Part shown: one piece after another, positions 27,462 to 35,853 of the stretch
How the letters are laid out: each line of letters opens with the position of its first letter
Position numbering within the stretch: the first letter of the stretch is position 1
The notes under the pieces: model-generated
Databases searched by the model: none
Told to the model about the DNA's origin: nothing
Seen by the model: the letters and a program-made list of their open reading frames with translations, nothing else
Origin: Antribacter soli
GTDB lineage: Bacteria; Actinomycetota; Actinomycetes; Actinomycetales; Cellulomonadaceae
NCBI RefSeq assembly: GCF_021568775.1
Contig: NZ_JAKGSG010000029.1
Coordinates: 179,855-243,854, forward strand
DNA length: 64,000 nucleotides
Direction: 5' to 3'
Translations under genes and position numbers: made by a program

Positions 27462-28421
27462 TTGCCCCGTTTTCCTGCCAACCCGTCGAACCCGTACCTC
27501 CGTCGCGCCCATGAGCGCCAGGTCCAGGCCGCCGAGCTGGAGGGCCCGTACCCGGGCACCTTCGGCACCCCGTCCGACCTCTCCACCCCCTGGCCCGCCA
27601 TCCCCGGCGACCCGGCCGCCGTCGTCGAGCCCGGACCTGGCCAGCGGTGGTCCACCTGGACCGCCGTGGCGAAGGGCCAGCGCGGCCCCGAGCCGCGCCC
27701 CGACTGGCTCGTCACCGCCGACGCCGCGCTCGACACCGAGCTCGGCGTCCTCAAGACCGGCAAGGAGGCAGACGCCCACCTGCTGGAACGCGCCGTGCCG
27801 GGCGACCCGGCGCGACGCATCCTGCTCGTCGCCAAGCGGTACCGCGGGCGCGATCACCGCGACTTCACGCGCGACTCCGGCTACACCGAGGGCCGCAGGG
27901 TCCGCCGCACGCGCGACCAGCGCGCCATGGAGGACCGCAAGTCCGCGTGGGGCCGTGCCGTGTCCGCGACCCAGTGGGCGGACGCCGAGTTCGGCGCGCT
28001 CTGCGCCGCGTGGGAGGCCGGCGCGCCCGTGCCGTACCCCGTGCAGATCGACGGCACGGAGGTGCTGATGGAGTTCGTCGGCACGGAGGGGGCCGACGGC
28101 GTCGTCGCCGCGCCCCGGCTGGCCACGACCCGGCCGGCGCCAGACCTGCTGGACGCGTACTGGGAGCAGCTCGTCGGTGCCATGTCGGTGCTGGCCCGGC
28201 TCGGCTACGCGCACGGCGACCTGTCGCCGTACAACGTGCTGGCCCACGGCGAGCGGCTCGTCGTCATCGACCTGCCGCAGGTCGTGGACCTGGCGTCGAA
28301 CCCGTTCGCGACAGAGATGCTCCTGCGCGACTGCCGCACGATGTGCACCTGGTTCACCGCCCGTGGCCTGGAGCGCGATCCCGACGAGCTGTTCGCGGAC
28401 CTGCTGGCGCAGGCCTGGTGA
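27462..28421 (+). CDS. RIO1-type atypical serine kinase
   Basis: A 319-residue protein with a TTG start, supported by GAGGAG 7 nt upstream. VLKTGKEADAHLLE is the flexible glycine-like loop of RIO kinases, VAKRYRGRDHRDFTRD the Lys and insert region, YAHGDLSPYNVLAHG the catalytic loop and VIDLPQVVDLASNP the metal-binding loop (IDFPQ in most relatives). In archaea and eukaryotes RIO kinases act in small-subunit ribosome maturation; in bacteria the role is hardly studied. Its position behind a Hanks-type kinase may be functional or incidental. Confidence 0.85.
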   Translation: MPRFPANPSNPYLRRAHERQVQAAELEGPYPGTFGTPSDLSTPWPAIPGDPAAVVEPGPGQRWSTWTAVAKGQRGPEPRPDWLVTADAALDTELGVLKTGKEADAHLLERAVPGDPARRILLVAKRYRGRDHRDFTRDSGYTEGRRVRRTRDQRAMEDRKSAWGRAVSATQWADAEFGALCAAWEAGAPVPYPVQIDGTEVLMEFVGTEGADGVVAAPRLATTRPAPDLLDAYWEQLVGAMSVLARLGYAHGDLSPYNVLAHGERLVVIDLPQVVDLASNPFATEMLLRDCRTMCTWFTARGLERDPDELFADLLAQAW

Positions 28422-28427
28422 CCCTCC

Positions 28428-28433
28428 TACGGT
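28428..28433 (+). promoter_or_regulatory. Leaderless -10 box of the gene at 28440
   Basis: TACGGT followed by GAACCC and ATG, with no Shine-Dalgarno. Confidence 0.5.
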
Positions 28434-28439
28434 GAACCC

Positions 28440-28841
28440 ATGAGCAGCCTCCCCACCGACGGGTACGACCGCGACGACCTGAACGCGTTCCTGGCCGAGT
28501 ACGGGGCGGCGCTCGGGGCGGGCGACCTGCAGTCCGTCTCCGAGCGGTTCGCGTTCCCGGCACTGATGGTGGGGCCGCAGGTTTCGACGCTGGTCTCCGA
28601 CCCGGAGATCGTCCACGACGACCTGCGCGACCGCCTCGCCGCATTCCGGGAGCAGGACCTGGTGGCGGCGGTCGCGCGCGTCGGGGCGGTGGAGCAGGTG
28701 ACCGACGACCTGCTCTGGGCCGAGGTCCGCTGGAGCTACCGCGACGAGAACGCGAGCGAAGGGGCGTCGGAGCGGGTGCGGTACCTGCTCCGGCGCGGCC
28801 GGGAGACGTTCGAGATCTGCGTGGTCGTCCCGGTCGACTGA
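28440..28841 (+). CDS. Small NTF2-like protein, function unknown
   Basis: A 133-residue soluble protein. The pattern of an N-terminal helix (DDLNAFLAEYGAALGAGDLQSVSERFAFPALMV) followed by beta strands (DDLLWAEVRWSYRDENASE, VRYLLRRGRETFEICVVV) fits the NTF2/SnoaL fold, which is a structural guess rather than a family match. It is convergent with the GNAT gene (1-bp gap). The start is set by a leaderless-type -10 box. Confidence 0.6.
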   Translation: MSSLPTDGYDRDDLNAFLAEYGAALGAGDLQSVSERFAFPALMVGPQVSTLVSDPEIVHDDLRDRLAAFREQDLVAAVARVGAVEQVTDDLLWAEVRWSYRDENASEGASERVRYLLRRGRETFEICVVVPVD

Positions 28842-28842
28842 G

Positions 28843-29448
28843 CTACAGCTCCCGCCGCACGTGCCAGCGGGGCTTCCGCCCGCTCGTCGAGGCCGTCTCG
28901 GCGACCCGCTCGAAGCCCGCGGACTCGAACAGGTCCGTCGTGCCGACGAACGCCGCGCTCACCGGCACGCGCCCGCCCGCCGGGTCCACGGGGAAGCCCT
29001 CGATCACGCGACCGCCCTGCTCACGCGCGTACCCGACCGCCGCCTGCAGCATCGCCCGCGCCACGCCGCGCCGCCGGTACCCCGGCTGCACCACGAAGCA
29101 CATGACGGCCCACGTGGTGGGCCACTCCTCGGGGTCGGTGCGGGGCAGCACCCGGGAGCGCTGCCGAGAGCTCGCGAGCGAGATCGGCGCGAACCCGAGC
29201 CAGCCCACGACCTGCGGGCCGTCCCCTTCGTCGAGGTAGGCCAGCATGCCCGGAGCGGGCTCGCGGGTCGCGAGGTCGTGCAGGTACTCGCCGCGGCGGT
29301 GGGCGTCCTCGTGGGGCGGCAGCCGCCAGTGCATGCACCAGCAGGCCTGCTCGCGGCCGCTCGGGTTGAGCATGGTCGTCACGTCGTCGAACCGGTCGGC
29401 GGTGGCCGGCACGACGGTGACCGGCTGATCGCTCCCGTCCTGAGGCAT
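28843..29448 (-). CDS. GNAT-family N-acetyltransferase
   Basis: A 201-residue acetyltransferase. AVMCFVVQPGYRRRGVARAMLQAAV (about residues 113-137) is the acetyl-CoA-binding core with RRRGVA, and FESAGFERV the strand 5 end. The N-terminal NPSGREQACWCMHWRLPP is typical of an actinobacterial subgroup with a CWCMxW motif whose substrate is unknown. TAGCGT stands 6 nt before the ATG. Confidence 0.85.
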   Translation of the reverse strand: MPQDGSDQPVTVVPATADRFDDVTTMLNPSGREQACWCMHWRLPPHEDAHRRGEYLHDLATREPAPGMLAYLDEGDGPQVVGWLGFAPISLASSRQRSRVLPRTDPEEWPTTWAVMCFVVQPGYRRRGVARAMLQAAVGYAREQGGRVIEGFPVDPAGGRVPVSAAFVGTTDLFESAGFERVAETASTSGRKPRWHVRREL

Positions 29449-29454
29449 GCTCCG

Positions 29455-29460
29455 ACGCTA
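29455..29460 (-). promoter_or_regulatory. Leaderless -10 box of the GNAT gene at 29448
   Basis: TAGCGT on the minus strand, then CGGAGC and ATG. Confidence 0.5.
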
Positions 29461-29470
29461 CTGCGCCCGA

Positions 29471-32400
29471 TCACCGGAAGTCGCGCGACCTCGCCTGCAC
29501 CCGCAGCGACAGCGGCGACAGGTGCTCCGCCAGCAGGTTCACGGCCCCGTCGGCCGCCTCGATCCGCCCGCGCACCACCAGCGCCGGCGAGCTCCGGGCG
29601 ACGCGGCGGAACCGCAGCCACAGCCCCACGGTGCAGATGACGTTGAGCAGCCCCGTCTCGTCCTCCAGCGACAGGAACGTCACGCCCCCGGCGGTGCCCG
29701 GCCGCTGCCGGTGCGTCACCACACCGCCGACGGCGACGCGCCGGCCCGGCTCGGTCGCGAACGCCTCCGCGACGGTGATCACGCCGGCGGACCGCAGGCC
29801 GGGACGGACGTGCTGGGTCGGATAGGAGTCGGGCGTGACTCCCGTGGCCCACGCGTCCGCCACGGAGAGCTCCACCTCGGACATCCCGGGCAGCGCCGGC
29901 GCCTCGACGCCCACCGACACCCCCGGCAGCGTCCCTGGCCCCTCCTGCCCCAGCGCACCCGCGGCCCACAGGGCCTCGCGCCGCTCCACGCCCAGGCTCT
30001 CGAGCGCGCCCCCGGTCGCGAGCGCCTCGAGCTGGGCGGTCGTCAGGTCGACGCGCCGCACGAGGTCGCGCAGGTCGCGGAACCCCCAGCCCGACGTACC
30101 CACAACGTCGGAGCTCCGGGTCGTCACGACCACCTTCGCCAGGTCCGTGCCGATGCCGCGCACGCTGTCCAGCCCCATCCTGACCGCCAGCTCCGGGTCC
30201 GCCCGGACGAGCCCCGCCAGGGGCGAGGCTCCCTCCCGGGGCGAGCGACCGCCGTCGGGCCGCGCCGCGGAGGGCAGCCGCTCCACGCAGGAGAGCGGGC
30301 GCGACGCGTTCACGTCCGGGCGCAGGACCGTCACGCCGTGCCGGCGCGCGTCGGCGACGAGCGACTGCGGCGAGTAGAAGCCCATGGGCTGCGCCGCCAG
30401 CAGCCCCGCGTAGAACGCGGCGGGGTGGTACACCTTGAGCCACGCGCTCGCGTACACGAGGTACGCGAAGGAGTAGGCGTGCGACTCGGGGAAGCCGAAG
30501 TCCGCGAAGGCGCGGAGCTTGTCGTAGACCTGCTCCTGCACGTCGGGCGGCACACCGCGCTTCGTCATCCCCTCCAGCAGCCGCCCGCGCAGCGCCTCCA
30601 TGCGTTCCGCCGACCGCTTGGATCCCATGGCCCGCCGGAGCTGGTCCGCCTCGGCGCCGCTGAAGCCCGCCACGTCGATCGCCATCTGCATGAGCTGCTC
30701 CTGGAACAGCGGCACGCCCAGCGTCCGCTCCAGGGAGCTCTCCAGCAGCGGGTGCAGGTACGTCACCGGCTGACGCCCGCGCGCCCGCTCGATGTACGGG
30801 TGCACGGACCCGCCCTGGATGGGGCCGGGGCGGATGAGCGCCACCTCCACGACGATGTCGTAGAACGTGCGCGGCTGCAGGCGCGGCAGGGTCGCCATCT
30901 GCGCGCGGGACTCCACCTGGAACACGCCGACGGTGTCGGCGGCGCAGAGCAGGTCGTACACGGCGGGGTCCTCCTGCGGCAGGCCGTGCAGGGTGAGCTG
31001 CTCGCCCGTGTGCTCCGCGACCGACTCGAACGCGTACCGGATCGCGGTGAGCATGCCGAGGCCGAGGAGGTCGAACTTCACCAGGCCGGCGTCGGCGCAG
31101 TCCTCCTTGTCCCACTGCAGCACCGTCCGGCCCTCCATGCGCGCCCACTCCACCGGGCAGACCTCGATGACCGGCCGGTCGCACATCACCATGCCGCCCG
31201 AGTGGATGCCGAGGTGCCGGGGCAGGCGGAGCATGCGGTCCGCGAGGTCAAGCACGTCGGACGGGATCTCCCCGTCCTGCTGCGCCGACGGCGGGGAGCG
31301 GAACGGCACCACGTCGTGGGCGTCGTCGGCGCGGCGGACCTCCTCGGACAGGACGTCGACGAACCGGCCCGGGTGGCCGGCGTGCGGACGCTCCGGGCGG
31401 GCGGCCGACGGCGGAGCCGCCTTCGGCTTGAGCGTCCCCCAGCGCTCGATCGACTTCGACCACGCGTCCTGCTGCCCGACGTCGTACCCGAGTGCGCGCG
31501 CGGCGTCCCGCACCGCCGACCGCGGCCGGTACGAGATGACGTTCGCGACCTGCGCGGCGTGCGTGCGCCCGAACCGCTCGTACACGTACTGGATGACCTC
31601 CTCGCGGCGCACCGACTCGATGTCGACGTCGATGTCGGGCGGGCCGTCCCGCTCGGGGGCGAGGAACCGCTCGAACAGCAGGTGGTGGCGCACCGCGTCC
31701 ACGGCCGTGATGCCGAGCGCGTAGCAGACCGCCGAGTTGGCGGCGCTCCCCCGGCCCTGCGCGAGGATGCCGTTGCGGCGGCAGAAGTCGACCAGGTCGT
31801 AGACCACGAGGAAGTACCCCGGGAAGTGCAGCTGCTCGATGACTGCCAGCTCGTGGTCGATCTGTGCCCACGCCCTCGCCGCGTCACCCTCGGCCGCCCC
31901 CGCCGGGCGGGGCCCGTAGCGCTGCTCCGCCCCCTGGTACGTGAGCTCGCGCAGCCACGAGGCCTCGTCGTGGCCGGGCGGCACCGGGTACGGCGGCAGG
32001 TCGGGCGCGATGAGGTCGAGGTCCAGGGCGCACTCGCCCCCCAGCGCCCCCGCGTTCCCCACGGCGTACGGGTGCCGGTGGTGCAGCCGCAGCATCTCGG
32101 CGGCGGAACGCAGGTGCGCGGTGGGCGCGCCGGGCAGCCAGCCGTCCAGGTCCTCGAGGGACGAGCGGGCACGGACCGCCGCGAGCGCCCCCGCCAGGTC
32201 GGCGTCGCGGGGGCGGGCGTAGTGCGCGGCGGTGGTGGCGACGAGCGGCACGCGGGCCTGGTCGGCGAGGTCGGCGAGGGCGTCGTGCAGGTCTGCGTCG
32301 CGGGGGTCGCCGGTGGCGGTGACCTCGACCGCGACGTTGTCCCGGCCGAACGTGGCGACCAGGAGGTCGAGCTCGCGGCGGGCCGTGTCCAGGCCGCCGC

Positions 32401-32914
32401 CGGGTGCGGTGAGGGCGCGGCGGACGGCGCCCTTGCGGCAGCCGGTGAGCACGAGCCACTGCCCGGCGGCCTGCTCCCCGAGGCGCTCCGTCGTGTACCG
32501 GGCGGCGCCCTTCACCCCGGCCTCCAGGTGCGCGGTCGCGATCGCCGACGACAGCGACCGGTAACCCTGCTCCCCTCGGGCAAGGACGAGCAGGTGCGTG
32601 GCGCGCGGGTCCGGGAGGCCCGTGGGCGGGTCGAGGACGGGGGCGCCGGCCCGGCCGCCGGGTCCCCTCTCCGCGCCGACCCCCGTGCCGGGCACCGGCA
32701 GGTGCAGCTCCGCGCCGAACACGGTCCGCAGCCCGACCGCCTTCGCCGCCGTCGCGAACCGGACCACCCCGTACAGGCCGTCGTGGTCGGTGAGCGCGAG
32801 GGCGGTCAGGCCCAGGCGCGCCGCCTCGGCGGCGAGCTCCTCCGGGTGGGACGCGCCGTCCAGGAAGCTGAACGCGGAGTGAGCGTGCAGCTCGGCATAC
32901 TCCGGCTCAGTCAT
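29471..32914 (-). CDS. dnaE2: Error-prone DNA polymerase III alpha subunit DnaE2 (ImuC)
   Basis: An 1147-residue polymerase for mutagenic lesion bypass. It starts with a PHP domain (ELHAHSAFSFLDGASHPEEL, LALTDHDGLYG). The polymerase catalytic aspartates are in PPDIDVDIES; GRGSAANSAVCYALGIT and GGMVMCDRP are typical of the family. The C-terminal part has a helix-hairpin-helix and an OB domain (ITVAEAFATEPGRRVAVGGVVTHRQRPGT). It works with ImuA and ImuB in the SOS mutasome, and is the last gene of their operon. Its ATG overlaps the stop of a 31-codon micro-ORF by ATGA. Confidence 0.95.
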   Translation of the reverse strand: MTEPEYAELHAHSAFSFLDGASHPEELAAEAARLGLTALALTDHDGLYGVVRFATAAKAVGLRTVFGAELHLPVPGTGVGAERGPGGRAGAPVLDPPTGLPDPRATHLLVLARGEQGYRSLSSAIATAHLEAGVKGAARYTTERLGEQAAGQWLVLTGCRKGAVRRALTAPGGGLDTARRELDLLVATFGRDNVAVEVTATGDPRDADLHDALADLADQARVPLVATTAAHYARPRDADLAGALAAVRARSSLEDLDGWLPGAPTAHLRSAAEMLRLHHRHPYAVGNAGALGGECALDLDLIAPDLPPYPVPPGHDEASWLRELTYQGAEQRYGPRPAGAAEGDAARAWAQIDHELAVIEQLHFPGYFLVVYDLVDFCRRNGILAQGRGSAANSAVCYALGITAVDAVRHHLLFERFLAPERDGPPDIDVDIESVRREEVIQYVYERFGRTHAAQVANVISYRPRSAVRDAARALGYDVGQQDAWSKSIERWGTLKPKAAPPSAARPERPHAGHPGRFVDVLSEEVRRADDAHDVVPFRSPPSAQQDGEIPSDVLDLADRMLRLPRHLGIHSGGMVMCDRPVIEVCPVEWARMEGRTVLQWDKEDCADAGLVKFDLLGLGMLTAIRYAFESVAEHTGEQLTLHGLPQEDPAVYDLLCAADTVGVFQVESRAQMATLPRLQPRTFYDIVVEVALIRPGPIQGGSVHPYIERARGRQPVTYLHPLLESSLERTLGVPLFQEQLMQMAIDVAGFSGAEADQLRRAMGSKRSAERMEALRGRLLEGMTKRGVPPDVQEQVYDKLRAFADFGFPESHAYSFAYLVYASAWLKVYHPAAFYAGLLAAQPMGFYSPQSLVADARRHGVTVLRPDVNASRPLSCVERLPSAARPDGGRSPREGASPLAGLVRADPELAVRMGLDSVRGIGTDLAKVVVTTRSSDVVGTSGWGFRDLRDLVRRVDLTTAQLEALATGGALESLGVERREALWAAGALGQEGPGTLPGVSVGVEAPALPGMSEVELSVADAWATGVTPDSYPTQHVRPGLRSAGVITVAEAFATEPGRRVAVGGVVTHRQRPGTAGGVTFLSLEDETGLLNVICTVGLWLRFRRVARSSPALVVRGRIEAADGAVNLLAEHLSPLSLRVQARSRDFR

Positions 32915-33010
32915 CGCTCCTCCATGCCTGAGTCTGCGGTTCCGCTCCGGGCGGGCTCCTTGCTCCGCTGCGGACCCACCCTGCGCTGCACCTCCGGCTC
33001 AGTCATCGCC
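32900..33010. repeat. 18-bp direct repeat duplicating the dnaE2 start region
   Basis: CTCCGGCTCAGTCATCGC at 32900-32917 recurs exactly at 32992-33009, 92 bp apart, so the copies are in different frames. The left copy covers the dnaE2 start, the right copy the micro-ORF start. Confidence 0.75.
32911..33006 (-). CDS. Micro-ORF of 31 codons coupled to dnaE2
   Basis: Starts at the ATG 33006 and ends in a TGA that overlaps the dnaE2 start as ATGA. The peptide begins MTEPEVQRRVGPQRSKEP, so its first five residues equal those of DnaE2 (MTEPE). This arises because GCGATGACTGAGCCGGAG occurs at both ends. A third, shorter copy (ATGACTGAG) overlaps the imuB stop. It may serve to carry ribosomes across the gap from imuB to dnaE2; a function of the peptide itself is not indicated. 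Confidence 0.4.
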   Translation of the reverse strand: MTEPEVQRRVGPQRSKEPARSGTADSGMEER

Positions 33011-33015
33011 GCACC

Positions 33016-34788
33016 TCAGTCATAGACCGCCTCCAGCTGCCACGCGCCCTGCGCCGCCGACAGGAGCAGGCCGCGGCCGTCCATGAGGACCACCTGCAGG
33101 AAGACGCGCCGGCGCGCGTCGGACGACCACCACCGCTCCGCCACCGGCCACGGCCCCGCCCAGTCGGTGACGGCCCGGCCCTCGCTACCGACGCCGAAGT
33201 CGCGCTCGGGGCCAAGGTCCGCTTCGATCACGCGGTTGTGCACCGTCAGGGCGGCCGTACGGTGCGCAATCGCGTGATCGAAGCGGACTTCCCCAGGCAG
33301 GCCGTCGGCGCCAGGGAGGAGGACGCGGGCGGGCTCGCCGCTCAGGGCGAGGCGGACGTCGACCACGACGTGGGCGCCGGCGTCGTCGACGACGGCGGCC
33401 GGGACCGGCTCGGGCAGCACGAGCGCCGGGGCGGGCGCCGGCAGCGACCCGGGCCAGGGGCGGTCCGGCGCCCGCCCGGGCGGGGCCTCCTCGCCGAACG
33501 GGACGAGCTGGACGCGGTCGCGCGGGTCGCGGCCGCCCTGGAGGCGGACGGTGAGGACGGCGTCACCGCCGAGCAGCGCCTGGACGCGCTCCAGGGCGCG
33601 GCGGGCGCGCAGGTCCTCCCCCGCGCTCGGGCCCCACAGGCGCGGCTGGAGCGCACCCGCGGGCGACATCTCCTCGGCGGCGAGGGCCAGGTGCGCGATC
33701 GGCGCGGCCCCGCCCGCCGTGAGCCAGCCCTCGAGCTGCCAGCGGACCCGGTCGGTGATGCGGGCGGCGCTCAGGCCTCCGAGCGCACCATCCGTGCGCC
33801 ACAGGCGCTCCAGGGTGCGCGACTCGCCCGTCACCGGGTCGACGGCGCGTGCCGTGATGCGCAGCCGGCCGCAGGACAGGCCGTGACGGGCGAGCTGGTC
33901 GTGCAGGTCGTCGGCGAGTCGCCGGGCCGCGAACGCCGCGACGTCGACGCGCTCGGCGGGCGGGTCCAGCTCCTGCTCAGCGACGATCTCGCCCTCCACA
34001 CGGCGGCGCGCCGGCGGCCGGACGTCCTCCCCGCGGGCCAGGCGCTGTGCCCACGTACCGGCGTCGCCGAAACGGGCGTGGACGCTCGCCTCGGGGAGGG
34101 CGGCGAGGTCGCCGAGGGTGTGCAGGCCGAGGCGCTGCCAGAGGTCGGCGAGCTCGGCGACGGTGCGCGCGGCGGCGGCCTCGGCCCCCCGGGCACCACC
34201 CTGCTCCCCCGTGGCCGCGTGCAGCAGGTCGCCGACCGGGCGCGGGGCGAGGTACGTGGGGGAGGCGCCCAGGGCGACGACCCGGTGCTCGCGGGCCGCG
34301 AGGACAGCGGCGAGGAAGCCGTCCGCGACGCCGACCTGGCACTCGTGGCCCGTGGCCTGCCCGACGCGCTCGACCAGCGCGCGGGCCAGCGACTCCTCCG
34401 ACCCGTGGTAGCGGGCCGCGCCGCCGGCGGGCAGGAGCAGCAGCCCCGGCCGGGAGATCTCCAGACCGGCCACGACGGTCTCGGCCGCCGCCGCGACAGG
34501 CTCGAACTCGCGGGCGTCGCGGGCGTCGTCGGCGGGCAGGAGCACCAGCTCCGGGCAGCGCTCCTGCGCCTGACGGCGGCGCATCCCGCGCCGCACCCCG
34601 GCCGCGCGGGCGACCGCCGACACCGCGACCAGCCGCTGTCCCGTGGTCGTCCCGCCCGCGGCGGCGCCGCCGAGGACGGCGGCCGGGACGTGGACGCCCA
34701 GCCCCGCCACCGCGAGGGCCGCGACGACCGGCCAGTCGGGCACCCAGAGCACGGCGGTGCGGGTGGCGGCCGTTCTCCGGCGGCTCAT
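33016..34788 (-). CDS. imuB: ImuB, Y-family polymerase-like mutasome protein
   Basis: A 590-residue Y-family homologue. TAVLWVPDWPVVAALA replaces the catalytic first motif, and the acidic active-site residues are missing, as in other ImuB proteins that act as an adaptor between the beta clamp, ImuA and DnaE2. Further marks are GMRRRQAQERCPEL, LGDLAALPEASVHARFGDAG and the C-terminal WAGPWPVAERWW. The start at 34788 overlaps the imuA stop by ATGA. Residues 501-524 are encoded by a 72-bp inverted repeat exactly 24 codons long, which looks like an insertion between conserved parts. Confidence 0.9.
   Translation of the reverse strand: MSRRRTAATRTAVLWVPDWPVVAALAVAGLGVHVPAAVLGGAAAGGTTTGQRLVAVSAVARAAGVRRGMRRRQAQERCPELVLLPADDARDAREFEPVAAAAETVVAGLEISRPGLLLLPAGGAARYHGSEESLARALVERVGQATGHECQVGVADGFLAAVLAAREHRVVALGASPTYLAPRPVGDLLHAATGEQGGARGAEAAAARTVAELADLWQRLGLHTLGDLAALPEASVHARFGDAGTWAQRLARGEDVRPPARRRVEGEIVAEQELDPPAERVDVAAFAARRLADDLHDQLARHGLSCGRLRITARAVDPVTGESRTLERLWRTDGALGGLSAARITDRVRWQLEGWLTAGGAAPIAHLALAAEEMSPAGALQPRLWGPSAGEDLRARRALERVQALLGGDAVLTVRLQGGRDPRDRVQLVPFGEEAPPGRAPDRPWPGSLPAPAPALVLPEPVPAAVVDDAGAHVVVDVRLALSGEPARVLLPGADGLPGEVRFDHAIAHRTAALTVHNRVIEADLGPERDFGVGSEGRAVTDWAGPWPVAERWWSSDARRRVFLQVVLMDGRGLLLSAAQGAWQLEAVYD
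33217..33288. repeat. Long inverted repeat inside imuB
   Basis: The arms 33217-33246 and 33259-33288 are 30 nt each with 28 matching positions and a 12-nt loop. The outer 18 nt are perfect and begin GTCCGCTTCGATCACGCG. The element starts and ends on codon boundaries of imuB (24 codons). The tip GTCCGCTTCGA is shared with the inverted repeat in imuA. Confidence 0.8.
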
Positions 34789-35792
34789 CGGGCGATCCTC
34801 GAGATCCCGGCGCCGCCCGGGATCTCGGTCAGGGCCGCGACCCCGGTCCTGGCTGCGTCCGCGTCCGCGTCCACGTCCGCTTCGAGAAGGCTTTCGGGTA
34901 TCGCTACCCGGGTCGGAGCGATACCTGAGGGCCTTCTCGCGGCGGACAGAGAGGCGGCTCGGCCGCCGACGACGTGCAGGCGTGGACGGGTGGCGTGCTC
35001 CCTGCCCGGCACGACGACGTCGGCCCGCAGCGGGACCTCGACCTCCATCTCGACCGGGCGTGCGGCGGCCCCGCGGCCCGTGCGGCGCACCGTCAGGGTG
35101 CGGCGGCGCAGCCAGCCCGACCCGTGGTCGAGGCCGGACCAGGTGCCGGCGCGGGTGTCGAGCACCACGTGGGCGCCGGGCTGCGCGTCCACCGCCACCA
35201 GGACGGCGCCCCGCTCGCGGGCGCGGGTGACGAGGCGACGGCGGTCGGCGTCGAGCAGGGCCGTGCGCGGCCCGAGCACCACGACGTCCAGGCCGTCGAG
35301 CAGCGCCGCGACCACGGCCGGGGCGTCCGGGCCGGGGGCTGGGACGGTCACCGTGCGGTCGAGGTCGAGCCCGGCGTCCGCGGCGGCGGCCAGCCCGGCG
35401 GCGGGGTGCCCCACGATCGCGGTCCACGCCCCGGCCCGCGACGCCTCGGCGAGCAGGGCGAGCAGCAGCGTCGTGGAGCCGCGCACGACGACGGTGCTGC
35501 CCGTCGTCAGCCCACCCTCCGGCAGGAGCCGCGCGAGGCCCGGGTGAACGGGCAGGCGACGGCCGGCGAGCGCGACCTGGTGGTCCGTCCGATGGTGGAC
35601 GCGGGGGCGCGCGCCTTCCCTGGTGGGCGCCGCTTCCACGAGCGCCGGCGCCGCCGGCGCCGCCGCGACCGTCAGGGTGTGCTGGCGCCGCTCCCGCCGC
35701 ACGCCCGTCCGCAGCTCCGCGGCCCTCAGGGCGGCGTGCGCCTGCGCGTGCCGGTCGGTGCCTGCTGGGCGTCCGGGTACGACGACGGTCAT
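34785..35792 (-). CDS. imuA: ImuA, RecA-like mutasome protein
   Basis: A 335-residue protein beginning at the ATG 35792 after GGAGGG. It is a degenerate RecA relative: LLPEGGLTTGSTVVVRGSTTLLLALLAEAS lies where RecA has its Walker A loop, followed by WTAIVGHPAAGLAAAADAGLDLDR and VVVLGPRTAL. ImuA inhibits or tunes RecA and bridges ImuB and DnaE2. It is the first gene of the SOS operon under the LexA box at 35854. The C-terminal 60 residues are unusual: two hairpins and a Gly/Asp/Ala hexamer array lie in the reading frame, and rare codons (AGA, AGG, ATA, CTT, GTA) cluster at about residues 282-306. Confidence 0.85.
   Translation of the reverse strand: MTVVVPGRPAGTDRHAQAHAALRAAELRTGVRRERRQHTLTVAAAPAAPALVEAAPTREGARPRVHHRTDHQVALAGRRLPVHPGLARLLPEGGLTTGSTVVVRGSTTLLLALLAEASRAGAWTAIVGHPAAGLAAAADAGLDLDRTVTVPAPGPDAPAVVAALLDGLDVVVLGPRTALLDADRRRLVTRARERGAVLVAVDAQPGAHVVLDTRAGTWSGLDHGSGWLRRRTLTVRRTGRGAAARPVEMEVEVPLRADVVVPGREHATRPRLHVVGGRAASLSAARRPSGIAPTRVAIPESLLEADVDADADAARTGVAALTEIPGGAGISRIAR
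34800..34827. repeat. Short perfect hairpin near the end of imuA
   Basis: CGAGATCCCGG and its exact complement are separated by 6 nt, 12 bp upstream of the imuB start on the coding strand. Folded in mRNA it could hinder or pause ribosomes before the imuA-imuB ATGA junction. Confidence 0.6.
34855..34878. repeat. GCGTCC hexanucleotide array inside imuA
   Basis: Three GCGTCC copies plus one ACGTCC encode alternating Asp-Ala and Asp-Val in ImuA. The array abuts the left arm of the 73-bp inverted repeat. Confidence 0.7.
34875..34947. repeat. Long inverted repeat inside imuA
   Basis: The arms 34875-34905 and 34917-34947 are 31 nt each with 26 matches and an 11-nt loop. On the imuA coding strand it includes AGA, AGG, TCA, GTA, ATA and CTT codons that are otherwise rare in this window. 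The left tip GTCCGCTTCGA equals that of the imuB repeat. Confidence 0.75.
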
Positions 35793-35853
35793 GCGTCCCT
35801 CCAGCGATGGTGCTGCCGGTGGTGACCGGTCTGGCATCGTGCCGAATCCTTAT

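Noticed and set aside
29447..33025. 1192-codon plus-strand frame opposite dnaE2
   Set aside because: His/Arg/Val-rich shadow; dnaE2 on the other strand has all family motifs.
34800..34827. Hairpin at the end of imuA as a terminator
   Set aside because: It is inside the operon just before the imuB start, where termination would cut off imuB and dnaE2.
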